Of a DNA stretch of 64,000 bases, positions 46,501 through 57,106 are shown in pieces. The notes below the pieces were generated by a model that saw only the letters and a list, made by a program, of their open reading frames with translations, did not search any database and was not told the DNA's origin. The translations under genes and the position numbers were made by a program. Numbering within the stretch: position 1 is the stretch's first letter; the number at the start of each line of letters is the position of its first letter. The stretch is taken from positions 1,922,001 to 1,986,000 of the forward strand of contig JANKKI010000026.1 in NCBI GenBank assembly GCA_025175665.1. The letters are read 5' to 3'. This stretch comes from Cinchona pubescens. Taxonomy: Eukaryota > Streptophyta > Magnoliopsida > Gentianales > Rubiaceae.

Positions 46501-47445
46501 ACCATATTTTGCATGTTGTCTTTTTCTCCAATCTGATTCTTGTAGTTTCATAGTTTAGTAGTGTAGAATCATCACGTACCCTTCCCCTCCCAAGTCTTGC
46601 CTGACACTAGTTCTGATTTCTTATTGCTTTCTGTTCTAGCGATCAGAAGCATACGTCTTAGAAAACAAGAAATGTTATAAACATTTCGCTCATGATTGAT
46701 GAATCTAAATTTGCAGATTATATCTTTTGTTTACGTTCTTGATGTATATGAATATCATGTCAAGCATCTACGTACAACACTTAAATTAAAATTGTACGAT
46801 TTTTTTTTTTCCAGCCAGTAGTGCCGATGGAACATCACTAAATTTGATCAAAGAAAGAATGATCGATTTGTTCTTTTCTTTTTAAAGTTCCACACCACCA
46901 TCTAAACGTGTTAGTTGAAAAGGAATTATCAGTTTTATAGTTCTCGATGCGAAGGCTACAAAAAAAACTTTAAATGCATGTATTTCATTTCATTTTAAAT
47001 TTAACCCGAGACGTGACTTTTCGGCTTGACCAACTTAGTAAGTCGCACTCAGCATGATAGCCGGATGCCTAATTCATGCTTATAAAGGGGAAAAAAATAT
47101 GGTAAAATACAACTTTCGGCACTCAGCTCCCGTGCTGGGCCCACAACAGGACAGGGTCAGTCTGGCCGGACTGGCTGACGGATTAGACAGGGAAGTGAAG
47201 GACAGGTAGTCCAACTTTCGATTATTATTTAAATAGTCTAAGTTAATAATTATCATTCACATATAATACTTAATACTTTTGCTCAAATTAGAATAGAAAC
47301 TTAAGACTTGAAAAATATGTTCATATTTTTTTCCATATTTCTATTTTTCTTCGGTCAGATCGATACCTATTCAATCAAAATTGGTGATGAACCATATTTC
47401 TAAATTTTGACATCCATTTTCACAGATAGCACGGGATATAATTGA
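43586..47445. other. AT-rich intergenic DNA
   Basis: No gene I can support. It holds (TA)n at 43,950-43,969, an A run near 45,020-45,040, and short open frames (43,748-44,089 from a TTG; 45,841-46,086 on the minus strand) without known motifs. Confidence 0.45.
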
Positions 47446-47741
47446 TGATACATAAATTAGTATACTTATAATATATTGACACGTGGCTAGTCCAATTTAA
47501 TTCTTTAAGAGAAAATATATAATTTGCATATAGTAGGTTAGTACGTGGGTTTGCCTCGATTGAGGTCGGTTCAGGTAATAGGGTATGAACCCTTGGACTC
47601 CATGACCTATCTTTATAAATAAAGGCTTACCCCTCATTTGTAAAAGGCCCCAATTCATTTGCACAACCTTAAAAATAAACATCACACACTCTATCTACAA
47701 TTATTCTCTCCCCTCTCTATAGAACAAATTTTGTTTTATCA
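47446..47741 (+). repeat. LTR, copy A of a 300-bp family
   Basis: Starts TGATACATAAATTAG, has a TATA box TTATAAATAAAGGC near 47,612, a C/T-rich leader, and ends TTTATCA. It matches 62,635-62,931 over its whole length and the split copy at 47,973. Directly after it comes ACGCCGTTTGTGAGAA (47,744-47,759), like the TGGCGCCGTCTGTGGGAA primer site of Tat-type gypsy elements, which makes this a 5' LTR. Confidence 0.78.
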
Positions 47742-48030
47742 AATACGCCGTTTGTGAGAATATCAATACAAAAAGTCATATGATTTCCACATTCTGGTTC
47801 TCTTTTGCTTTTGGAAACAAATTATAAACACTGAGTTGGAAATTCTAAACTGAGACAAGATCCGTCTGAAACACATGAAGAAAATGACAATCAGACAAAA
47901 ACCGAAGATGTCGTATCACAAGCGAAGCTAAGTATGTGATTTATTGATTTAGCGTTTGATAATGATATGTGATGATATACGAATTCGCACACCTATGATA
48001 TATTGACATATGCCTAGTCCAATGTAGCCC

Positions 48031-48592
48031 TGTTGGTCCCAAAGCAACCTAAGAGGGGGGGTGAATTAGGGTTCTAAAAATTATGCTTTCACAAAGCAGT
48101 GAGTATTTTTAGATTTAAATGCAGAGATAATAAATTTAATAAAACAGTAAAGTAAAGAGAGAAAAATTGAACAAACAATACTTCCAAGCTAGCAAGCTTG
48201 AAGTATCAAATTTCTTGAATGCTTCACACACTTGGTGAGCCAATAATCTTTACAAAGTTGGGAAGTTCTTGCTCACACTAAAACTCTTTTAGTTGAGACC
48301 AAGAATCTTAATTACAACCACACTCTTGTACAAGATTATCACTCCACTCAAAGTTGAATTTGCACTCACAACTTCACACTAATACAACAAAGCACTATAG
48401 TTAATTTGCACTCAAATTACTCTTTTCTTAGGCTTGTATCAATGTATTAGATGATCTATTCAGGTTCTTAAATCACCTATTTATAATAGCAATAAATAGA
48501 GCTTTCAACTACTTCCTAACGGCTAAGTAATAAATGCACAAAAAATAGCCGTTGGGGGTTCGGACGTCCGAGGACGTTGGAATGCGTCCGAG
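48031..48592 (-). repeat. 3' LTR of SIRE-like element (left side)
   Basis: Starts TGTTGGTCCCAAAGCAACC. From 48,207 it matches the right LTR up to about 48,592, then stops; the outer 285 bp of the right LTR have no match here. A complement of a polypurine tract (CTCCCCCTTAGA) lies near 48,738. Confidence 0.8.
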
Positions 48593-48876
48593 GAAGCGTC
48601 CGATCTTCTGGATCATCTAATTGTGTATAATTTGCAATATCTCATATCAATCATATCAAGGCATATCAAAGCATACCAAAGCATATCAATATAACTACTA
48701 CTAGGGGGAGCTATTTGACATCAATCAAAAAAACTCCCCCTTAGATCATGCAATCAACAATCATATCAAGACATATCAAAGCATAGCAATATGACATTAA
48801 TCAAAGGAAACACTCCCCGTTGATTATGCAGGTAAACAATTCTTTAAACATCTAAAACAACAAAAAAATTCAAGAA

Positions 48877-50002
48877 TCAACTACATAACCAAGCTCTGAG
48901 TTTGAAAGCAAATACAATGGTAAAAGAACTAATTAGAGTCATGGTGCTTTTTGGAGCGCTTTTCGATTTTTCGGCGCTTGGATGGAATGTCTTCTGCAGT
49001 GGCTTCACTGTCATCCTCCCCCCCGGTATGACGTTGCATGATGCAAAGTCAAATGTGGCGTCAATATCTTCATCCTCATCGTCATTGTCATCGTCATCGT
49101 TATCGTCATCATCATTTGCAACTCTAAGACACAGCTTCTGCATGTGTCTTCTCAGTGTTTAGAGCTTTCAGTTTATGAAAGATTAATCTTGATTCTTGTT
49201 AAACAATTATCTGGACTTGAGCCGGCGGACATGCCGAGGCCGAGGGCCTCTTGGATAATTGTTTGGCGAGTCTCAAGTCGTGAACTTGCGATTTGTGCGA
49301 CGTTGAAAAGAACGACTTGAGTGCTCGAGAGATTGGAGAAGTCCACGAGATATGTGAAAGGGATGGTTCGGAAGATGGCGCGAGTAGATGGTGCAGATGT
49401 GAATGGAGGTGGTTGAGGAGTGGGAGAAGGAGGGATAGCAAAATCAGATGTGGAGGCATGGGATTGTGATTTGGCAATATCAAAGGCTGCCTTAACAAGC
49501 CATTGATCATTAAAAAACCTGAGACCTTTTCTTTCAATGTATGATAGTCGTAGCCTGAGACAACTGGACATTGAAAATGGCTCGAGTTTTAAGAGACATC
49601 AACTATGATTAGTGAGTGTGACCTACCATTTATTGTTTGGGCCGAAGCGGAGATTCTTGGCTCAATAGTTTTTATGCACATGAAAGAATGGTATTAATTA
49701 TGTTTGATGAAATCTCAATATCAGTGTGATTTTGAAGAAGAAATAAGGGTGTAGAATAGTACTTCAAGCTTCCGAAGATTGTCCATACTCTTATAATCTT
49801 TCATGGAAGCAGGACGTTGAACGATAATTGATTTACTAAGAAGAGAAGTATACCGCTCCGATGCCTTGGCATCGATAAATTTGGACAGAGTCGGAGTGGT
49901 GGAAACTTGAGGATTTGCTGAGGATTCTCCTCGTACAGGAGCTTTCCCTTTAGTTTTTCTACCCCGAATCGCTGTAGAGGAACCGCCACGTGATTTCACC
50001 AT
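48877..50002 (-). pseudogene. Extra ORF downstream of copia pol (env position)
   Basis: The minus strand starts MVKSRGGSSTAIRGRKTKGK at 50,002, a basic N-terminus, then SKFIDAKASERYTSLLSK, a block of the kind found in plant retroelement-associated 'transposon proteins'. It breaks at 49,721 and resumes at about 49,571 with RKGLRFFNDQWLVKAAFDIA, a proline-rich part and VVLFNVAQIAS. An acidic tail (DDDDNDDEDEDIDATFDF) lies at 49,143-48,877. SIRE-type elements carry an env-like ORF in this place; I see no signal peptide or clear membrane segment, so the function is unknown. An inverted integrase fragment sits in the break. Confidence 0.55.
49602..49650 (+). other. Inverted copy of a 50-bp integrase segment
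   Basis: The sequence ACTATGATTAGTGAGTGTGA and the next 29 bases, ending GGGCCGAAGCGG, equal the reverse complement of 52,610-52,659 apart from a few changes in the middle. That segment encodes the MISECDLPQYFWAEA part of the element's integrase. Confidence 0.85.
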
Positions 50003-50229
50003 TGTTATGGAAGAAAAGAAAATTAAAAAAATTTGAAGATTTGTGAGATTTTGGAGAAATGAGATAGTGAAAGGGAGAAATGAGATGTGATTTAAGTGCT
50101 AAGGGTTATGGGTAGGATGATTCTTCAATCAATTTGGGAAGTAAGAACGTGAATTTGGATTGGGTAGTGAAGGGGAAAAAATTCGTCCAGAGGGTTTTCG
50201 GTGGGGAAGGTAAGTCCGAAAGGGGGGAT

Positions 50230-50500
50230 TTGGACGGTTTTAATAGAACAGGAGTACCGGTCGGACGGCCGAACGTTTGGCCTGCGTCCGATAAAGCGTC
50301 CGAAAGCTGAAGAACGGACGGCCGAAAGATGAGCCAATGCGTCCGAAGTTTCTTTCGGACGAAGACGTTCTTACTTCCCAAATTTATTGAAGATTATTTC
50401 CTGTTCACAAAAACGAAGCACCTGTCTCTTGTAACATTAATTAGCAATCCAGCAATGTCTGAATGACCGCTTCTATAGGACGAAGGAGTGCGTCCGAACT
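50230..50500. repeat. CGTCCGA/TCGGACG motif cluster
   Basis: About seven copies of CGTCCGA, TCGGACG or near forms lie between 50,250 and 50,500, just upstream of the extra ORF. The same heptamer is dense in both LTRs of the element (48,555-48,605 and 55,400-55,655). This GC-rich block contrasts with the AT-rich surroundings. Confidence 0.7.
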
Positions 50501-50896
50501 ATGAACCTATGCCAAATTTTTGTAAAATCCCCAAGCATTTTACGAGCGTGTATAAGAGTTATATTGATATGCTTTGGTAGCTTCATCATGCCAATTGATC
50601 TGAAGTAGGCACATAATCAACACGAATTTCTTTTTTACAAACGAGGTCTCTAATGAAATGATACTTAACATCAATGTGTTTGGTTCTAGAGTGCTAAAAC
50701 AGGATTTTTTGTGAGATTGATTACGCTAGTGTTGTCACATAATATAGGAACACAATAAAAAATGACACCAAAATCTTTCAAAGTATGTTTCATCCAAAGA
50801 AGTTGAGTTGTAACAATTTCCGGCAGCAATGTATTCACTTAGCCGTAGAAAGAGAAATGGAATTTTATTAATTACTAAACCAAGTCACAAGACAAT

Positions 50897-52260
50897 CTAG
50901 AGTGTATAACACATTCCACTGGTACTTTTTCTATCAATTTTACACCCAGCAAAATTAGCATCAGAATAGCTAATTAGATCAAAAGTAGAAGACTTTGGAT
51001 ACCACAGACCAAAATCTGTTGTTCCTTTTAGATATCTAAAAATTCTTTTGACTGCCATCAAATGTGATTCTTTAGGACAAGATTGAAATCTAGCACATAA
51101 ACAAACAAGCAAACATGATATCCGGTCTCGGCGTTAAGTAAATGAGACTTCCGATCATACCTCTATAGTGTTTTTCATCAACACTATTACCTTCTTCGTC
51201 TCTTATCAAGTTTGGTTGAAGTACACATTGGTGTACCAACTTGTTTGCAATCTTCCATACCTAATCGTTTGAGCAGCTCCTTTGTGTACTTGATTTGTGT
51301 AATAAATATTCCTTCCTTAGTTTGATGAATTTGTAGTCCGAGGAAAAATTGCAAATTGCCCATCATATTCATCTCAAACTCTTCTTGCATTAGTTGTGAA
51401 AAATCCTTGCACAAACTTTCATTAGTTGCACCAAAGATAATATCATCAACATAAATTTGAACAATTAACAATCCTTTTAAATCTATTTTTGTAAAAAGTG
51501 TGGTGTCAACAATACCTCTTTTGAAACCATTTTCTAACAAGAATCCACTTAATCTTTCATACCAAGCTCTTGGAGCTTGTTTCAAACCATATAAAGCTTT
51601 GGAAAGTTTGAAAACATAATTTGGAAGGTTCTTATTTTCAGGTACTTATGCTGTGGTATGTCTGCTAAGTGGTACATAGATAGTGGATGTTTAACAATAG
51701 ATCAATATGATCAATTTTACTAATTTTAAATTATTGAAACATGCAAATGCAAGAAACATGCGGATGGATTCTAATCTAGCCACGGGTGCAAAGGTTTCAT
51801 CAAAGTCAATACCTTCTTCTTAAGCATAACCTTTTGCAACAAGTCTAGCTTTGTTTCTTATGATCTCACCTTTGTCATTTAATTTGTTTCTAAACACCCA
51901 TTTAGTACCAATAACGGGATGTGAAGAAGGTCTTTCAACTAAGGTCCATACATTATTTTTCTCAAATTGACTAAGTTCATCTTGCATAGCAATAACCCAT
52001 GATTCATCACTCAAGGCAACATCTATATGTTTGGGTTCAATGTGAGAAAGTAATGCACAATTATTGTTCAAAGGTTTATGAGAACGAGTAGTTACCCCAT
52101 CGGATAGATCACCTATGATTAAATCTTGAGGATGATTAGAGACGAATCTCCAAGCTTTTGGAAGATCGTTTTGAGCATCCTCATTCTTTTCATCATCAAC
52201 TTGATGGCTTGTTGATATCAACGCTTGATGTAACCTCTTGATGATCTTTATCAATATCAA
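50897..52260 (-). pseudogene. Copia reverse transcriptase and RNase H
   Basis: Reading leftwards: ELSQFEKNNVWTLVERP, GTKWVFRNKL and NKARLVAKGYA (RT start, 52,000-51,820); then a damaged stretch; APRAWYERLSGFLLENGF, IYVDDIIFGATNE (catalytic YVDD, about 51,440) and FFLGLQIHQTKEGIFITQ, ending GTPMCTSTKL at 51,190. RNase H follows at 51,112-50,897 (ESHLMAVKRIFRYLKGT, SYSDANFAGCKIDRKSTSG) and is cut short. A stretch around 51,590-51,790 and the RNase H end are decayed. Confidence 0.88.
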
Positions 52261-53560
52261 GCTTTTCGAGCTCCTTTAAAATACCTGTGTCTTCATCTTC
52301 ACACAAATTCTTTGAGATAACATCATTAGATTCATCAAATGTGACATGCACAACTTCTTCAATTAAAAGCGTTCTTCTATTGTAAACTCGGTATGCTTTC
52401 TTGTCACTAGAATATCCTAGAAAAATCCCTTCATTCGATTTTTTTCTCAAATTTTCCAAGGTTCTCTTTGATTTTTAAAATAAAGCATTTGCAACCAAAA
52501 ACTTTGAAATAGCTCACAACGGGTTTTCTACAAAAAATGAGTTCATAAGGAGTTTTATTTAAAGAAGATCTTAATAAAACTCGATTCATGACATAACAAG
52601 CCGTGTTAACCGCTTCGGCCCAAAAATATTGTGGTAGGTCACACTCACTAATCATAGTTCTAGCCGTTTCTTGAAGAGTCCTATTTTTTCTTTCAACAAC
52701 ACCATTTTGTTGTATTCTTAGGAACTCTAACAACCGAAAACTCATGAAAGATACCGTTGTGATCACAAAATTCAAGAAAACCCCCAAAGTGATAATTTGT
52801 AAGATTGTCACTTCTTAAACGAACATTTTTGTATCCAATAAATTTTGAATTTTGGAAAACAATTTTACAAATTTTTCAAATGCTTCGTTTTTGTGAACAA
52901 GAAATAATACCCAAGTAAACCTCGAATAGTCATCTACGATAACAAATGCATATTTGCAACCACCTAGACTAGCATATTGAGTGGGTCCAAATAAGTCTAA
53001 ATGCAACAATTCTAAAGGTTTATGAGTAGACACAAAATTCTTAGGTTTAAAAGAAACTTTGACTTGTTTACCAAATTGACAAGCATCACAAATTTTATTT
53101 TTCAGAAATTTCAGTTTTGGCAAGCCTCTTACCAAATCTTTCTTGGCTAATTTTTCAATCAAATCCATATTAAAATGACAAAGTCTTCTATGCCAAAGCC
53201 AAGGATCATCTATAGAAGCGGTCTTTAAGACATTTTACATTGCTATTGCTAATTTTATCAAGATATATCACATAAACGTCATTGTGCCTAGTGACCTTTG
53301 AACAAAACAACATGATTTTTGTCAAGTATAAGACATTCATGCTTGGTAAAGAAAACATATAAATTTTTGTCACAAAGTTGACTAACACTTAATAAATTAT
53401 AGATCAAATTATCAACAAGAAGTACATTCTTAATCAAGGTTTCACCATTTTTACCTACATCACCAATGCCGATTGATTTTGCTTTGTTGTTGTCACCAAA
53501 AGTGACTTTTCCACTGTTTTTTGATGTAAGGTTTGTGAAGAGAGAGGCATCACCCGTCAT
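52196..53560 (-). pseudogene. Copia pre-integrase and integrase
   Basis: From 53,560: MTGDASLFTNL (end of protease region), VLLVDNLIYNLLSVSQLCD and then the zinc-finger part. The integrase core is at 53,168-52,815 (KICDACQFGKQ, LLHLDLFGPTQ, YAFVIVDDYSRFTWV) and, after a frame change, 52,811-52,431 (QNGVVERKNRTLQETARTMI, YFWAEAVNTACYVMNRV, FKVFGCKCF). It ends with the usual GIFLGYSSDKKAYRVYN block at about 52,420. The three catalytic acids (D, D, E) have visible equivalents. Confidence 0.88.
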
Positions 53561-53758
53561 GTGCCTTGAACATCCACTATCTATGAACCACTTAGCATTG
53601 TTGGCGATGTTAAGTACCTACACAATAAATCAATTGATAACTTTTGGTACCCATGTCTTTTTGGGTCCATGAGCGTTAGTGAGATTGCTTACTATCCATG
53701 CAACTTTCATTCCAAGTTTTTCATTTTTCTGATGACATAACACATATTCTTGGTATGT

Positions 53759-54992
53759 CTATCTTTGTTGGCAATATCTACAAACAATGCTTTTATTTCC
53801 ATATAAAGAAGATTTTGGTTTTACAATACATAAGTCATCTCTTCTAAATGTGACAAAATTTTTGTTGATTGCTACATTTCTATTTCTTTTCATATCAACA
53901 ACATTTTCTTTCTTTCTAGCTAAGAGAGTATTCAAATCATCCATTCTTTTCTTCAAGGAGGCTTGTTCTTCCTTGACCTTTGATCTCACATGCATTCTTT
54001 TCTTCAAATCACAATTTTCTTGTGATAGCCTATTGTTTTCATTCACAAGTTTAGAGTTAGCATTCAATAAAGCATTTGACTTTTTTACTAACTCCTTATT
54101 TCTAGCATATGATTCTTTTAAGCTATCATGCAATTTCAAAATGAAAGCTTCAAGATCATCTTCATCATTTTCATCATTGGAGTCATAGTTAGAATTTACC
54201 TCATTGTCTCCAATAGCCATAAAGGCTATTTGTGCCGACTCTATTTCTTCTTCGACTTCTCCTTCGGAGTTGCAATCGTCCCATGTGATTTGAAAGTTGT
54301 TGAATCTTGGTTTTCTTCCTTCCTTCTTTTTCTTGGAAGGACACTCATTTGCAAAATGCCCGAGTTGACCGCACTCAAAGCATTTATCATTTTGCTTCTT
54401 TAGTTCAAGTCTTGACTTCCCTTTGAAATTATTTGTGTTTGCAGCTCCGCCTCTTCTCATTCTTCGTTTGTTGATGTAATGTTTAAGAAATCCTTTGGTG
54501 ATGAGTGCAAGATCTCCTTCATCAAGATCTTCATCTTCTAGATTGATGGAGCTGTTTTCATCTTCCTCTTGAGAGGTCTTTAGAGCAATGCTCCTTCTTG
54601 GCCTTGCTTCTTCATCATCAACAACCTTGGCCTTTAGCTTGAGTTCATAAGAGGTAAGAGAATTGATTAGTGATTCAATAGGCATTAAATTTAAATTCTT
54701 AGCTTCCTCTATGGCAATTGTTTTGGCATCCCAGCTTGATATTGATAAAGGCATCTATAGCACATTCATGGCTTTTATTCAACAGTCAAATTTCACATGA
54801 GATGTGTGGAGTGAGCTCATTCCTTGTCTTTTCTCTTCTTCTATTTGTGTGATCATCAATGATAGATACTTCAAATGGACCTTCATTGACAACATACCAC
54901 AACTCAATGTCAATAGATTGCAGAAATATTTTCATTCTATCTCTCCAACTAATAAAATTAGCCCCATTAAACATGGGAGGTAAGTGGTTCAT
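53759..54992 (-). pseudogene. Copia gag (SIRE-like), internally deleted
   Basis: The start MNHLPPMFNGANFISWRDRM at 54,992 is the typical gag opening, followed by MKIFLQSIDIELWYVVNEG. The frame ends at 54,786, and a second long frame from 54,754 (331 codons) resumes after the part that the related plus-strand copy keeps between its two gag pieces, so the middle of gag is deleted. Features of the second part: SMPIESLINSLTSYELKLK, an intact CCHC knuckle CFECGQLGHFANEC, acidic stretches, a coiled coil, and the beginning of another knuckle (CRYCQQR). Confidence 0.85.
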
Positions 54993-55048
54993 AGATATTT
55001 GATTGAACAGTATTTGAACCTAGTCAATTTGGTATCAACATTTTATAA

Positions 55049-55727
55049 GTATCAAATTTCTTGAATGCTTAAACACACTTGGTGAGCCAATAATCTTTAC
55101 AAAGTTGGGAAGTTTCTTGCTCACACTAAAACTCTTTTGTTGAGCCAAGAATCTTAATTACAACCACACTCTTGTACAAGATTATCACTCCACTCAAAGT
55201 TGAATTTGCACTCACAACTTCACACTAATACAACAAAGCACTATAGTCAATTTGCACTCAAATTACTCTTTTCTTAGGCTTGTATCAATGTATTAGATGA
55301 TCTATTCAGGTTCTTAAAGCACCTATTTATAATAGCAATAAATAGAGCTTTCAACTACTTCCTAACGGCTAAGTAATAAATGCACAAAAAATAGCCGTTG
55401 GGGGTTCGGACGTCCGAGGAGGTTGGAATGCGTCCGAGGAAGATAGTGCTATCTTGTTTTAGTGTGTTGTTGTGCTTGCAAATTCAACTTTGAGTGGATG
55501 CGTCCGGTCCTTCGTACGACAGAGCTGTCGGACGGTCCTGAGCGTCCGAAGAAAAGGCAGTAGAATCCCATTCTTTCTGCCAGTTTGTTCAGACGTTGCA
55601 ATGCGTCTGAGGTGCTTTTGACCTAGTTCGGACGGTCCTGTGCGTCCGAAAGAGCTGTTCTTGCAAAAGCTTGTTTTACAGAGTTAAGTGTTTATGTCAT
55701 CATCAAAATAAGGTTTGAAAAACATCA
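55049..55727 (-). repeat. 5' LTR of SIRE-like element (right side)
   Basis: AGTATCAAATTTCTTGAATGC begins the match to 48,207. The inner 176 bp, including the TGTTGG terminus next to gag, are missing. The outer end is intact (AACATCA, then AGCCC). It contains several CGTCCGA motifs and an inverted partial copy of itself at 55,440-55,500. Confidence 0.8.
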
Positions 55728-55990
55728 AGCCCTTTAAGGAAAAGTATGTGATTTGTATACAATAGTTCGGGCACATATAAGTTCGGCCTAACTTTCATGA
55801 GATCGGTTCAGATTTCACAGATCGAATTCGGCTTGGTTGAGATCAATTCAAACATGTGAATTCGGACACATGGTATGAACCCCTGAGATCAAGTCAGGCA
55901 ATGGGGTTTTATCCCTTGGACCTTATGACGAGCTCTATAAATAAAGACTTACTCCTTGTTTGTAAAGAAGGCCAACTTGTTCATACTTAT

Positions 55991-56357
55991 CGCGTCTAAA
56001 GAGACACAAACACATCGTTATAAATCGCAAGTATACATTATCAAATAGTAGCTAGTGGAAGTAGAAATCGTTCTCACGAGGAATGGTGTTCAACTATTGA
56101 TTATTTGGTCAGATTACTATTTCAAGGGATGTTTTAAAAAAGCAATTTAACTAAAACTATACTAACAACCAAGTAAAATGAGTAAAAAAGAGGGATAGAG
56201 TTTATACTAGCCAATTTTTTAGGTGTTGATTAATTAAACTAATCAGCGATCCTATGTGCCAAATTAGAGGTTGATTCTCAATTGTAACCTAATCTTAATA
56301 TCTCAAGAGGACAATTAAGTCTATCAATTTAATTACTTAAGTGTGGATCTCTCATAC
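55991..56357. other. Unassigned repeat-like segment
   Basis: TCGCAAGTATAC near 56,026, followed by GAAATCGTTCTCACGAGGA near 56,064, resembles a phrase common in plant gypsy LTR or untranslated regions. No coding sequence. Confidence 0.4.
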
Positions 56358-57025
56358 TAGGGGTGTTTATCTTGACTTGCCAAACCAATCTGATCTGATC
56401 CGAACTGGAAAAAGAGAGTACTTGAACCGCATTCTAAAACCAGGTCAAATAGAGGGTCAGGTATGGGGTCACACTTTTTTGACTTGCCGGGTACCTAACC
56501 CAGTCCATTTTAGGGGTAATTTTATAAATTTGGTTAATATGATTTTATCAGAAGTTAATATTTACTATGGTTATTGGTAGCCTCTCACATTTTCTTTTTC
56601 AGTTCGTTGTCTTCCATTCCTCTTCTTTCTCAATCACCTCTTTCTCTTCCCTTTCTCTTTCTTGCATCCTCATTCGTTGCACTTGCGTCTGTTAGGATGT
56701 ATTTTGTGATTTAATTGTTGTTGCTATTGGCTTGTTGCTACTTGCTAGTTTGTTGCTGTTGGAATGTAATGTTGGGATGTATTTTGTGACTTAAACTTAA
56801 TTGTTGTTGACTTAATTATGAAATTAACTTTCATACCTATCATTATTTAAATTTTTATGCTTTGTTGCCAGTGAGGATCAAGTACTCGGTCAACTCGACT
56901 CTCTTTTGCTGGTACTTAGCTATGTATTGACCAGGTAGAGGGTTGGAATTTTCTTGATTCAGTTAGTGAGGGTCAGATCTGTGATTTAACTCATGGATCG
57001 GGTACCCGGTCTATGAACACTCCCA
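56358..57025. mobile_element. hAT-like non-autonomous element
   Basis: The left end TAGGGGTGTTTAT is mirrored by ATGAACACTCCCA at the right, fitting hAT terminal inverted repeats of the (C/T)AGGGGTGT type. Subterminal GGGTACC/GGTACCCGG motifs occur on both sides. Flanks TCTCATAC and CCTTCTAC share five of eight positions, a possible worn 8-bp target duplication. No transposase is encoded. Confidence 0.6.
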
Positions 57026-57106
57026 CCTTCTACTCATTATACCAGTCAAATTTAATTAACTACTCATGGAATTCAAGTAACCAACTAGGTGAATTAGTCT
57101 GCCAAG

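Larger units (their letters stand above)
48031..55727 (-). mobile_element. Ty1/copia element, SIRE/Maximus-like, minus strand
   Basis: The element spans TGTTGGTCCC to AACATCA and is flanked by perfect AGCCC copies (48,026-48,030 and 55,728-55,732). On the minus strand it carries gag, protease/pre-integrase, integrase, reverse transcriptase, RNase H and a further ORF downstream of pol, as in SIRE-type elements. LTRs at both ends share about 390 bp with roughly ten differences, so it is relatively young, but each LTR lacks a part the other has. Pol is broken into many frames. The same family occurs in opposite orientation at 30,198-33,822. Confidence 0.88.
47973..55990 (+). repeat. LTR, copy B, split by the SIRE-like copia element
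   Basis: The left piece 47,973-48,030 (TGATATACG...CCAATGTAGCCC) and right piece from 55,733 (TTTAAGGAAAAGTATGTG) join without gap when the copia element and one AGCCC are removed. The joined sequence then aligns with copy A through the insertion point. The right piece carries an extra stretch (about 55,770-55,870) compared with A and C, keeps the CTATAAATAAAGAC TATA region near 55,935, and diverges near 55,990. With copy A 230 bp to its left it may be the other LTR of a strongly deleted element. Confidence 0.75.

Noticed and set aside
50546..50558. GTGTATAAGAG, 11-base match to the mosaic end
   Set aside because: Short, AT-rich and isolated from the cluster at 3.5-6.6 kb. Chance is a sufficient explanation.
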